A stretch of 64,000 nt of DNA. It comes from Candidatus Borrelia undatumii (lineage in GTDB: Bacteria > Spirochaetota > Spirochaetia > Borreliales > Borreliaceae). Both the position numbers and the translations under genes were made by a program. Of the stretch, positions 36,792 through 45,583 are shown in pieces. How positions within the stretch are numbered: the first letter of the stretch is position 1; each line of letters begins with the position of its first letter. The stretch is from the NCBI RefSeq assembly GCF_020882015.2, contig NZ_CP086555.2, positions 806,001 through 870,000 of the forward strand. The letters run 5' to 3'. Below the pieces are notes generated by a model, which worked only from the letters and a program-made list of their open reading frames with translations, made no database searches and was not told the DNA's origin.

Positions 36792-39242
36792 ATGAAGTCT
36801 TTTAAGATTTTTGTGTTTTTTTTCGTGTTTTCTGTTGGTTTGGTCTATGCCCAAACTAATTATGAGGGCAAGATGATCAAAAGCATTGATTTTAATGGAC
36901 TTAAAAATATCAAGGAAAGGGATCTTGCTTCCATTTTAAATTCTTATTTGGGGAAGATTTATTCCAATGAAGTTTTTGATAAGTTACAAGTTGATCTTTA
37001 CGCCCTTGATTATTTTGATGGGTTTATTAGACCTGAATTTAGGATAGAGGACGAAAAGCTTCTTATTACATTCTTTGTAAAGGAAAAGTCTATAGTAAAG
37101 ACTATTTCTTTTGTTGATAGTAGTAAAGTTTTTTGGAATAGTGAGCTTCGTGATAAGTCAAATCTTAAGGTAAATGAATCTTTAAATATTGCAAATGTTA
37201 AAAGAAGTGTTATTAAACTTGAAGAGATGTATAAAGAGGCTGGGTATCTTGATGTTTCTGTTAAATACGAGACTAGGGAAGAGAACAATTTAGTAGATAT
37301 TGTATTTGAAATAAATGCAGGGCCTAAGTATGTTGTTAAAGAAGTCGATTTTGAGGGGAATTTGAACTTTAAGAGTAGTACTCTCAGAAAATATTTAGCA
37401 TCAAGAACAGCATCTTTGTTCTCTGATGGCAAGTATTTAAGTTCAAATGTTGATAAGGATAAGGCTCAACTTGAGTCTTTTTATAAGAATAATGGATATA
37501 TTAACGTTAAGGTTGTAAATAATACTGTAGATATACGAGACCCTAGTGATTCTGATAAATTAAAAGAGATTTTTTTGAAATATTTTATTTCAGAGGGTGA
37601 TGTTTTTAAGTTTGGTAAGCTTGAGATCTCTGGTAATTTGGTTTTTAGCAAAGAGGAATTACAGTCTTTAGTTACTCTTAAGGAAGGGGATATTTTTAAT
37701 GATTCAAGATTTGAGCAGGATTTTTCAAAAATTCGAGAAAAGTATTATTCGGATGGATACATATTTACGGATATTGTGCCTTCTAGAAAAATGAGAGGAG
37801 AATTTGTAGATTATTTAATTAATATAGTAGAAAAAGATAAGGCTCATATTGAATCTATTACTGTTTCGGGTAACAAAAAGACGGCTCCTCATGTAATACT
37901 TAGGGAAATACCGCTAATGGAAGGAGACGTTTTTAGTCTGGAGAAGTTTAGAATGGGAATGCTTAACTTGCAAAGGCTTGGTTATTTTGGCAATGTTGTT
38001 CCTGATATTGTACAGAGCAATATTGATGGTTTAATGAAAATAAATTTTTCCGTTGAGGAAAGAGAAACAGCAAGTTTCAGGTTTGGTTTGAATTTTGGTG
38101 GATTCAGTAATTCTTGGTTTCCATTTTCGTTGTTTGGTCAATGGGAGCAATCTAATTTTTTGGGTGAGGGATATTCTTTGTCAACAAAGCTTAATCTTGC
38201 TTTCTCTGAGCAAAGTTTGCGATTCTCATTTGAGGATTATTGGTTTATGCAGACTAGATGGACTGTTGGCGGGTTTCTTGATTTCTCACATTCTATAAAC
38301 ACTGCCTATCAAGATATTAATGGACCTATTTTTACGGGTAAAAAAGAAGTTCCAGATCCTTTTGAGAGTTGGGAAGAATATCATAATACAAAAAATTTTT
38401 CAGATTTTAATATCATGAATTATTCCTTAATAAAATTGAGTTTAGCTTTGGTTACTGGATATACTTTTTCCAATTACCTTGGAAAGCAAATATTTACTGG
38501 GACTGTACAATCTGCTTTAAAGTATGTACATTATGATGACAGTGTTAATAGGCCTTCAAGCTATTATTTAAGGGATAATTATCATACTATCAGGTTTGAA
38601 AATTCCCTTGGCCTTAGCGTAGCATGGGATACGAGAAACTCCCAATCATTATCCAATGATGGTTTTTTGCTTAAGCAGCAATTTGATTTCTTTGGTGGGT
38701 TTTTATTTGGCCAGAGTCATTTTACAAAATCCACTACTACGTTTGAAAGGTATATCTCTCTTTTAGGGTATCAAGATGTTTTTACTCCTTTTTTTGACTT
38801 AATCTTGACTTTAAGAAGTATTTATACAAATATTTTACCGCCGCTTGGAAACGGTTTTGAGATGGAAATACAGCCAAATCACTTTATAACTATTAGTGAA
38901 AACTTTATGATGGCAAGAGGATGGGGAACTTTAAAAAATATTTATAGTTCATTTGTTAATACTATTCAGTTATCAATTCCTTTAATTAAGAATATTTTGG
39001 TTTGGGATGTTTTGTTTCTAGACATAGCAGCGTGTTCTTTGGAAGGGCAAGAAAATGCTTTGTTTGTTCCATTTGGTAGTTTTATGTTTAGTTGGGGATT
39101 TGGGGTTAGGAGTTTGTTGCCTCAGTTGCCTTTATCTTTGGTTGTAGCTTATCCATTTTATTTTGATAATAAGGGCATTAATAAGCACTACAATTACTAT
39201 GCGGGATTTAAATTTTTCTTAGCAATTGACATGAGATATTGA
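36792..39242 (+). CDS. bamA: BamA, outer-membrane protein assembly factor
   Basis: 816 residues. A signal peptide (about 1-20, ending VYA) leads a periplasmic region of about five POTRA domains (to roughly 420: GNLNFKSSTLRKYL, SGNLVFSKEELQSL, SGNKKTAPHVILREI are starts of successive repeats). The rest is a 16-strand barrel. It inserts barrel proteins into the outer membrane. The C-terminal residue is Tyr, not the more usual Phe. Followed by skp after 33 bases. Confidence 0.95.
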   Translation: MKSFKIFVFFFVFSVGLVYAQTNYEGKMIKSIDFNGLKNIKERDLASILNSYLGKIYSNEVFDKLQVDLYALDYFDGFIRPEFRIEDEKLLITFFVKEKSIVKTISFVDSSKVFWNSELRDKSNLKVNESLNIANVKRSVIKLEEMYKEAGYLDVSVKYETREENNLVDIVFEINAGPKYVVKEVDFEGNLNFKSSTLRKYLASRTASLFSDGKYLSSNVDKDKAQLESFYKNNGYINVKVVNNTVDIRDPSDSDKLKEIFLKYFISEGDVFKFGKLEISGNLVFSKEELQSLVTLKEGDIFNDSRFEQDFSKIREKYYSDGYIFTDIVPSRKMRGEFVDYLINIVEKDKAHIESITVSGNKKTAPHVILREIPLMEGDVFSLEKFRMGMLNLQRLGYFGNVVPDIVQSNIDGLMKINFSVEERETASFRFGLNFGGFSNSWFPFSLFGQWEQSNFLGEGYSLSTKLNLAFSEQSLRFSFEDYWFMQTRWTVGGFLDFSHSINTAYQDINGPIFTGKKEVPDPFESWEEYHNTKNFSDFNIMNYSLIKLSLALVTGYTFSNYLGKQIFTGTVQSALKYVHYDDSVNRPSSYYLRDNYHTIRFENSLGLSVAWDTRNSQSLSNDGFLLKQQFDFFGGFLFGQSHFTKSTTTFERYISLLGYQDVFTPFFDLILTLRSIYTNILPPLGNGFEMEIQPNHFITISENFMMARGWGTLKNIYSSFVNTIQLSIPLIKNILVWDVLFLDIAACSLEGQENALFVPFGSFMFSWGFGVRSLLPQLPLSLVVAYPFYFDNKGINKHYNYYAGFKFFLAIDMRY

Positions 39243-39275
39243 TATAATTGTCTTTGTTTTTATAAGGGGAAGAGT

Positions 39276-39794
39276 ATGCCTTTGATTATTCTTTTGTTGG
39301 TGTGTTTATTTCGGTTAAATGTTTTTGCGATAGATGTCACAAAGGTGGGGATTGTAGATTTTGAAAAGATTGTGATTGAATTTTTGAATCCGCAGTTAAA
39401 GTCTAATCTTGAGCAGTTAAGAAAGCATTATCAAGAAAAAATAGATGCTTTAAATTCTGAGATTAAAGATTTAAGGAGAATGTATGATGAAGCTGTTAGT
39501 GTTCATGATTTAGATAATGCAAGATCTTATGGTAATCAGTATAATTTGAAGATAGATGATCTTAAGAAACTTACAACTTTAGCCAAAAGTAATATTGATC
39601 AACAAAAACAGATTAATATAAACAGCATAAATAGCGATGGAGCACTTTGGAGTAAAATACTGAGCGGTGTCCAGTATATCGCAGAGACCAATGGTGTTTC
39701 TTTGGTTATGAAAAAGGACAATCCTTACATTCTTTATTACAATAGCACTGTTGATATGACAGACGATGTTATTAAGCATTTAAACAGACAATAG
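39276..39794 (+). CDS. skp: Skp/OmpH family periplasmic chaperone
   Basis: 172 residues. Signal peptide (about 1-17, ending VFA), then the short beta part VTKVGIVDFEKIVIEF, a long coiled coil (about 40-120, with RKHYQEKIDALNSEIKDLRR) and the closing ISGVQ-type segment YIAETNGVSLVMKKDNPYIL. Skp holds unfolded outer-membrane proteins. It sits behind bamA as in many diderms. The GGGGA ribosome site is close to its ATG. It converges on the STAS gene, 14 bases apart. Confidence 0.88.
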   Translation: MPLIILLLVCLFRLNVFAIDVTKVGIVDFEKIVIEFLNPQLKSNLEQLRKHYQEKIDALNSEIKDLRRMYDEAVSVHDLDNARSYGNQYNLKIDDLKKLTTLAKSNIDQQKQININSINSDGALWSKILSGVQYIAETNGVSLVMKKDNPYILYYNSTVDMTDDVIKHLNRQ

Positions 39795-39808
39795 AACAGA
39801 ACCTCAGT

Positions 39809-40318
39809 TTATGGCTTATGACCTTCTTTTTTTAATCTTTTGATCAATTTGCAGAATTCTTTTTTATTTTCTTTGTTAATGCTTGAGAGTAAAATGTGTG
39901 ATTCTAAAACTGATTTAAATATTTTATGTTTTTGTTCGTTATAACAAAAAAAACCCCTCATCTCGCTTTTTTTAAATGTTTCTTCTCTATTTTCTATCTT
40001 TAATATCTTTTCAAGACCAAGAGATTTTAAATTCTCAAAAACCTTCTCGCTAGGATTTATCACTTTAAAAGTTTTTTTGAACCCACTGCACATGTTCTTA
40101 ACATGTACCAACGTCCCCATGAATGTTGAATCTAAATATTGCGTTTCTGATAGATCTAGGCACACCGCCCGAATTCTGCTATTATTCAGCAGTATACTCT
40201 CAACAAATGTCTTAAAATTAACACCGTGCAATGCAGTAAATCTATCAACTAGCCTTATAAAAACAGATGCATCTTTGAATAAATAAAAAACATTACTCCT
40301 GGAATCACTTTCCTTCAT
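39809..40318 (-). CDS. STAS domain protein (anti-anti-sigma factor type)
   Basis: 169 residues from the chosen Met (MKESDSRSN); the frame stays open 17 codons further. A STAS domain spans about 10-120, with the signature AVCLDLSETQYLDSTFMGTL in which the Ser of LDST is the usual phospho-site. The C-terminal 50 residues are lysine-rich. STAS proteins bind anti-sigma kinases or form parts of stressosomes, but I see no RsbW-type kinase near it. Divergent from mutS. Function here unknown. Confidence 0.8.
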   Translation of the reverse strand: MKESDSRSNVFYLFKDASVFIRLVDRFTALHGVNFKTFVESILLNNSRIRAVCLDLSETQYLDSTFMGTLVHVKNMCSGFKKTFKVINPSEKVFENLKSLGLEKILKIENREETFKKSEMRGFFCYNEQKHKIFKSVLESHILLSSINKENKKEFCKLIKRLKKEGHKP

Positions 40319-40346
40319 ATTCCATTCTTTTTCATCAATAAGTGTA

Positions 40347-40376
40347 TTGTAAAACGTTAATAATATCAATTATAAT
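40347..40376 (+). promoter_or_regulatory. Sigma-70 promoter of mutS
   Basis: TTGTAA (40347-40352), 18-base spacer, perfect TATAAT (40371-40376). The -10 ends 13 bases before the mutS ATG, so the leader would be about 7 bases with no ribosome site. Confidence 0.55.
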
Positions 40377-40389
40377 TCAGTGTTGTTTT

Positions 40390-42969
40390 ATGGAAAAAAA
40401 TGTCACACCGATGATGAAGCAATATTTAAAAATCAAGAACAATTATAAAGATGCCATTGTGTTTTTTAGGGTGGGGACTTTTTATGAAATGTTCTTCAAT
40501 GATGCTCTTGAGGGAAGTAGGCTTTTAGGTCTAGCTTTGACTAAACGGGAAGGTGTTCCTATGTGTGGAATGCCTTGCCATACTAGTAGGGAGTATATAA
40601 AAAAGTTAATTTTACTGGGTAAAAGGGTTGCAATCTGTGAGCAGGGTTTACAGTCAGATTCTAGGGGACCTTTGGATAGAGAGGTTGTTGAAGTTATAAG
40701 TCCTGGGGTTGTTGTTGATGAGGATTTTTTAGAAGATGATGTTAATAATTATTTGGTTGCTATTAGCGATTATAAAGGTTGTTATTCTTTTTCATATATA
40801 GAGTTGTCAACATCTAGACTTGGGATAATCTTTTATGAGGATAGTTTTTTGGAAAATTTAAGGCGGGATATTGAAAAGTATTTTCCAAAGGAAATAATAG
40901 TTTCAGAAAATTTTTATTATAAATACCTGGAAAAGCTTGTTCTTGATAGGTTTTTAGTAAATAAGGTTCCTGACTGGCACTTGGATAAAGAAATTGCAGT
41001 AAAGTCATTGAAAGAACATTTTGGTATGGCTAGTTTGAGCGCGCTTGGCTTTAAGGAGGATGAGCCTTATTATATCTCTTCTTTTTTGATAATAGATTAT
41101 ATAAAAAATAATTTAAAGAATTTGTTGAGTAATATTGACACGATTCATATTAACAACGACTCTGCTTATATGTTTCTTGATGATGTTACTCAAATAAATC
41201 TTGAGCTTGTTAAGAATAGTAATGATCTAACTTCTAATTATTCTCTTTATTCAGTTTTAAATGATTGTAAAACACCTATGGGTAAAAGACTTTTAAGAGA
41301 GTACATATTAAATCCTCTTCTGGATATTTCCGGAATTAACGGTAGGCTGGCTCATGTAGAGTTTTTAAACAATAATGTTAATTTGACTATGAAATTAAGA
41401 GACATTCTCAGTAATGTTTGGGATATTGAGAGGATAGTTTCAAGGCTTCAGATGAGAAAGTATGCAAAGAAAGATTTTTTGTTTATAAGGGAAGCTTTAA
41501 TAGCGTTTTTTTTAGTAAAGAAATTATTTAACGAGTACTCTTTTGGATATTGGATATTTGATACTAGTGATGAGAATAGCATAAGAGGTATTTATTCCTT
41601 AATTAATGGTTCAATCTCAAGAGAACAAGATGAACTTATAAAGCAAGGATATGATCCTAACATTGATCGCTTAAGAGGAATTAAAAATAATGCAAGTAAA
41701 TATGTCGACGACTACCTTAATTTTGAGAGGAATTTTAGTAAGATTAACAGTCTTAGGGTAAAAAAAACTAATGCTAGAGGTTTGTTTTTTGAGGTTACAA
41801 AGAGTTATTATGGGCAAGTACCCTCTCATTTTATTGAAAGTCAAGCTCTAAATACTTCAAAGAGATATAAGACAAGCAAGCTTATTGAGCTTGAAAGAGA
41901 TATTAATGATGCTGAAGATAATTTATCAGCTCTTGAACAAGAAGTATTTGATGGAATAGCTTTAAAGATAGCCAAACATAGTGCGGTGATTAAGAAAGTA
42001 TCTGAGTTTTGTGCATACAGTGATATAATATCCAACTTCGCTTATTTAGCTAGGAAAAATGAATATGTGAGGCCTATGCTTACTAACAATAAAGAAATTA
42101 TTCTTGAGGGGGCAAGACATCCTGTTGTTGAGCACTATATGAAGGGAATGGAAGCTTTTACTAGAAATTCCGTAAGGATAGATAATGAAAAATATTTTTG
42201 TCTAATTACTGGCCCTAATATGGCAGGCAAGTCAACTTATTTGCGTCAAACTGCTTTAGTTGTTCTAATGGGGCATATTGGATCTTTTGTGCCTGCTTCT
42301 AAAGCTATAATAGGAATTACGGATAAGATTTTTTGTAGGATAGGTGCAAGTGATAATATTGCTAAAGGAGAGTCTACTTTCCTAGTTGAGATGAATGAAA
42401 CGGCTAATATTTTAAGGAATGCAACTTCTAATAGTCTAATAATTATGGATGAAGTAGGAAGGGGTACTAGTACTAATGATGGACTTGCCATTGCATGTTC
42501 CATTGTTGAATACATTTTAGGGTATATTAAATCTAGAAGTTTGTTTGCTACTCATTTTCATGAGCTTTCAACTATTAAACATGAGTCTTTTGTCAATCTG
42601 TCAATGAAAATTGAGAGGCAAGGTAGTGAGCTTATTTTTTTAAGGGAAGTGGAGGAAAAGCCGTCGCTTAATTCTTATGGGATTTATGTTGCACGAATGG
42701 CTGGCATACCTTTAAAAGTTATCGAGAGGGCTAATGTTATTCTTAAAAGCTTAACGAGCAGAGAGAGAGTTTGTATAGCGGAACTTCTATCTTTAGACGT
42801 TTCTGTCGATGAAGTAGGGTCGGAGATGGAGGAATCTTTAAGTTATGAAGCTGAAATCAATGCTTACCTAGAGATTAAGGAATTAATTTCTAAAATAGAT
42901 ATCAACAATACTACTCCTTATCAAGCAATGGATTTGCTTAATCAAGTAATTTTAAAGACTAGGGTTTAG
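40390..42969 (+). CDS. mutS: DNA mismatch repair protein MutS
   Basis: About 859 residues. The mismatch-reading Phe-x-Glu motif is at 31-33 (GTFYEMFF); the ATPase Walker A GPNMAGKST is at 608-616, with the Walker B MDEVGRGTST after it and the ATHFHEL loop. An in-frame ATG 16 codons upstream exists, but MEKNVTPMMKQYLKIK is the family start. MutS recognises base mismatches and recruits MutL. Followed by comF, 3 bases apart. Confidence 0.96.
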   Translation: MEKNVTPMMKQYLKIKNNYKDAIVFFRVGTFYEMFFNDALEGSRLLGLALTKREGVPMCGMPCHTSREYIKKLILLGKRVAICEQGLQSDSRGPLDREVVEVISPGVVVDEDFLEDDVNNYLVAISDYKGCYSFSYIELSTSRLGIIFYEDSFLENLRRDIEKYFPKEIIVSENFYYKYLEKLVLDRFLVNKVPDWHLDKEIAVKSLKEHFGMASLSALGFKEDEPYYISSFLIIDYIKNNLKNLLSNIDTIHINNDSAYMFLDDVTQINLELVKNSNDLTSNYSLYSVLNDCKTPMGKRLLREYILNPLLDISGINGRLAHVEFLNNNVNLTMKLRDILSNVWDIERIVSRLQMRKYAKKDFLFIREALIAFFLVKKLFNEYSFGYWIFDTSDENSIRGIYSLINGSISREQDELIKQGYDPNIDRLRGIKNNASKYVDDYLNFERNFSKINSLRVKKTNARGLFFEVTKSYYGQVPSHFIESQALNTSKRYKTSKLIELERDINDAEDNLSALEQEVFDGIALKIAKHSAVIKKVSEFCAYSDIISNFAYLARKNEYVRPMLTNNKEIILEGARHPVVEHYMKGMEAFTRNSVRIDNEKYFCLITGPNMAGKSTYLRQTALVVLMGHIGSFVPASKAIIGITDKIFCRIGASDNIAKGESTFLVEMNETANILRNATSNSLIIMDEVGRGTSTNDGLAIACSIVEYILGYIKSRSLFATHFHELSTIKHESFVNLSMKIERQGSELIFLREVEEKPSLNSYGIYVARMAGIPLKVIERANVILKSLTSRERVCIAELLSLDVSVDEVGSEMEESLSYEAEINAYLEIKELISKIDINNTTPYQAMDLLNQVILKTRV

Positions 42970-42972
42970 ATA

Positions 42973-43575
42973 TTGGCGTTTGAGGTTAACATATTTAAAA
43001 GTATATTTCTCCCTTTTTGTGTTTGTTGCCAAAGGCGTTATGTTTACTCTCATGCGCTTTGTAAAAGCTGCATTGGACTTTTAGATTTTAAGATTAAATC
43101 TGATGATAGTATTTTTTATTTCTTTAAATATAGGTTTGGGTATAAAAAAATTATTCTTTCTTATAAGAAAGAAGGACAAAAGGCTTTTGGTCAATTTTTT
43201 AAGGATGGAATTTCCAAATTTTTGACAGGAATTGATTTTGATATGGTGGTTAGTATTCCCTGTAGTATTAAAAGAAAGATTTTTTACGGATTTGATCATA
43301 TGGAGTATATTGGAAATCTATTAAAAAAGGATGGAATATGCTACATTAACGTCCTGGAGCGAGGGTGGGGAAAGAGCCAGAAGTTTTTAAGTGGACGATT
43401 GAGGCTTGGTAATTTAGAAAATAAGATTAAATTGAAATATAGAATTGTTAGGGACAAGAAGATTGTTCTCATTGACGACGTTGTTACTACGGGGGCATCT
43501 ATGTTTTTTTGTGAGAATGTATTGATGCTGCATGGAGCCCGGAGTGTGGTAAAGATGTCAATTTCTAAAGTTTAG
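42973..43575 (+). CDS. comF: ComF-like phosphoribosyltransferase
   Basis: 200 residues. A small cysteine region (CVCCQ, then CKSC; four Cys likely bind zinc) comes before a phosphoribosyltransferase domain whose PRPP loop is KIVLIDDVVTTGASM. ComF is needed for DNA uptake in competent bacteria but occurs widely in species that are not, where its substrate is unknown; Borrelia is not known to be naturally competent. The start is TTG. The frame matches ComF also in FGQFFKDG and in GFDHMEYIGNLL. Confidence 0.88.
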   Translation: MAFEVNIFKSIFLPFCVCCQRRYVYSHALCKSCIGLLDFKIKSDDSIFYFFKYRFGYKKIILSYKKEGQKAFGQFFKDGISKFLTGIDFDMVVSIPCSIKRKIFYGFDHMEYIGNLLKKDGICYINVLERGWGKSQKFLSGRLRLGNLENKIKLKYRIVRDKKIVLIDDVVTTGASMFFCENVLMLHGARSVVKMSISKV

Positions 43576-43591
43576 TTTGAAAGCCCTAGAA

Positions 43592-43620
43592 TTGACATCC
43601 ATTGCCATTGATGCTATCCT
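43592..43620 (+). promoter_or_regulatory. Sigma-70 promoter of the rimP-nusA-infB operon
   Basis: Perfect TTGACA (43592-43597), 17-base spacer, TATCCT (43615-43620). The start near 43627 gives a leader of about 62 bases, which contains the hairpin listed next. Confidence 0.7.
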
Positions 43621-43647
43621 TGTGGTGTATGGATTGTTTTATTTAAT

Positions 43648-43678
43648 AAGGTTCTTTTTTGGGGACCTTTTTGTTTTT
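43648..43678 (+). terminator. Terminator-like hairpin in the rimP leader (candidate attenuator)
   Basis: AAGGTTC (43648-43654) can pair with GGACCTT (43663-43669), seven pairs including one G-T, around an 8-base loop; a T-rich run follows to 43678 (TTTTTGTTTTT). It lies after the promoter and before the rimP ribosome site, so it could stop transcription before the operon. It could also only be the end of comF if the promoter is not used. Confidence 0.5.
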
Positions 43679-43688
43679 AGGGGTTTGG

Positions 43689-44120
43689 TTGAGTAAAAGT
43701 TTTGCAGAGGATGAGGTTTATAGTTTAGTAAAGAGTCTGACGGATCGATTGGGGATTGAGATTTTAGAAATTAACACTTTTAGAAAAAGGGATCAAGGCA
43801 GGGTTCGGGTGGTTCTTTGTGGGCAGGGAGATTTTGGAGTTGATAAGCTTTGTGATTTACATAAAATGATTTTGTTGAGTTTAGGGTCTGCTCTTAAGTG
43901 TAAGTTCAGTTTGGAGTTGTCTACACCTGGGGTGAATAGGAAAATTAAGAGTAAGAGGGAGTTTAAGATTTTTGAGGGTAAAGAGATTAAGTTGATGTTG
44001 GATAATGAATTTGAGGAAGGACTTATTTTAAAGGCCGAGGAAGATAGTTTTATTTTTAAAACAGGTAGTAAAGAGATGAAGGTTTTCTATGGTGACGTAA
44101 GAAAGGCTAGATTATTATAA
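43689..44120 (+). CDS. rimP: Ribosome maturation factor RimP
   Basis: 143 residues from the TTG chosen. It helps 30S assembly. The frame is open from 43659, but the TTG at 43689 has AGGGG 5 bases upstream and gives the RimP opening [17 protein letters not shown]. The conserved core [17 protein letters not shown] and the C-terminal [16 protein letters not shown] are seen. It begins the operon also found in E. coli as rimP-nusA-infB-rbfA-truB-rpsO-pnp. Confidence 0.88.
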   Translation: MSKSFAEDEVYSLVKSLTDRLGIEILEINTFRKRDQGRVRVVLCGQGDFGVDKLCDLHKMILLSLGSALKCKFSLELSTPGVNRKIKSKREFKIFEGKEIKLMLDNEFEEGLILKAEEDSFIFKTGSKEMKVFYGDVRKARLL

Positions 44121-44133
44121 AGGAGTCTTGGCA

Positions 44134-45579
44134 ATGATAAAGGGTACTGGCCAAATGATATGCAATATTGCGAATGAACGAGGTATGAGTGTTGACGCTA
44201 TTCGGAAGACGGTTAAGGAATCTATAGCGGTAGCTTATAAGAAGTACTTTGGAACGAGTGAAAATGCTTTAATTAAGTTTGATGAAGACACTGGGGATTT
44301 GGTGGTTTATTCAAAAAAAAAGATTGTGGAAGAAGTTCAAGATGATGTGTTTGAAATATTGGAAGATGATGCTAGGGAGTTGAAGGTAGTAGAGGATGGA
44401 TATGCATATGTTGAGATTGATCCTAGGATTTTCGATAGGCTTTCGATTCAAGTTGCCAAGCAGAGAACCAAAAGTGATTTACAAGGAATCGAAGATAATG
44501 AGCTTTACTTGGAGTTTAAAAGCAAGTTAAATAAAATCATTATTGGCTATGTGCAGCAGAATAGGAATGGAGATCTTTATGTTAACCTAGGCAGCACAGA
44601 TGGTGTTATGCCTAGGAAATATCAATCTCCAAGGGAAGTTTATGGGCTTAATGAGAAGATTCGAGTGCTTGTTCATAGTGTAAAGAAGGGCAGAAATGGG
44701 ATAGAAGTGGTTTTATCAAGGACTCATCCTAAATTTATTGAAGAACTTCTTACTCTTGAGATTCCCGAGGTTGAAGAAGGTATTATTAAGATTTACAAGA
44801 TAGTCAGAGATCCAGGTTACAGGACCAAGATTGCTGTTTATACTGATAAGGAGGAGATTGATCCTGTGGGACCTTGTATTGGCCAGAAAGGTGTGAGAAT
44901 CCAATCAATAATTAAAGAGCTTGAGGGGGAGAAGATAGATGTTATACCTTATTCCAGAGATGTTAAAGAGTTTATTAAAGATGCTTTAACTCCCGCAAAA
45001 GTAGATAGTGTGTATCTTATTGATGAAGATTTGCATAAAGCTTTAGTAGTTGTTAGCGATGATCAACTGTCCCTTGCGATAGGGAAAATGGGACAAAATG
45101 TTAGACTTGCAAATAGGATGCTCGATTGGGCGATTGATGTCAAGACTAGTAGTCAATTTGCGGAAATGAAGGCAAGTGGGGAGTTCAAAAAAGAGACTTT
45201 TGAGATGTTTGATAAAATTATTCAGGAGACTGTTCAGGAAGATGAATTTGAGGAGGTGAATAAGATTAGCGAACTCAAGATTCTTGATGAAGACGTTGTT
45301 TCCAGGATAGTTGAATCGGGTCTTGACGGTATTGATGACTTTTTGGGAGCCAATGAGGAAAAGCTTTTAAGTCTTGGGATAAGTTATGAGAAGCAGGATG
45401 AGATTAATAGGATATTGAAGGAGGGAATGGTAATAATTTCTAACGATAATGAGTCCATTGAGAGAATAAGAGAGGAAGAAGAGTTGCTTTGCCCTGAGTG
45501 TGGAAGTGTCATTAATGAGGATATGACTTTCTGCCCAGGCTGTAAGATAGGACTCAGCTTTGAGTTTGAAGAGGAGTGA
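44134..45579 (+). CDS. nusA: Transcription factor NusA with a C-terminal zinc ribbon
   Basis: 481 residues from the ATG at 44134, which has AAGGAG 8 bases upstream; the TTG at 44128 is too close to it. NusA domains appear in order: N-terminal RNA-polymerase binding, S1 (about 130-200), KH1/KH2 (about 205-350; GPCIGQKGVRIQSI and LAIGKMGQNVRLA). Then a helix-hairpin-like part and, at the very end, CPECG...CPGC with cysteines 453, 456, 467 and 470. That ribbon is not in E. coli NusA. NusA acts in pausing, termination and antitermination. Confidence 0.94.
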   Translation: MIKGTGQMICNIANERGMSVDAIRKTVKESIAVAYKKYFGTSENALIKFDEDTGDLVVYSKKKIVEEVQDDVFEILEDDARELKVVEDGYAYVEIDPRIFDRLSIQVAKQRTKSDLQGIEDNELYLEFKSKLNKIIIGYVQQNRNGDLYVNLGSTDGVMPRKYQSPREVYGLNEKIRVLVHSVKKGRNGIEVVLSRTHPKFIEELLTLEIPEVEEGIIKIYKIVRDPGYRTKIAVYTDKEEIDPVGPCIGQKGVRIQSIIKELEGEKIDVIPYSRDVKEFIKDALTPAKVDSVYLIDEDLHKALVVVSDDQLSLAIGKMGQNVRLANRMLDWAIDVKTSSQFAEMKASGEFKKETFEMFDKIIQETVQEDEFEEVNKISELKILDEDVVSRIVESGLDGIDDFLGANEEKLLSLGISYEKQDEINRILKEGMVIISNDNESIERIREEEELLCPECGSVINEDMTFCPGCKIGLSFEFEEE

Positions 45580-45583
45580 TAGT

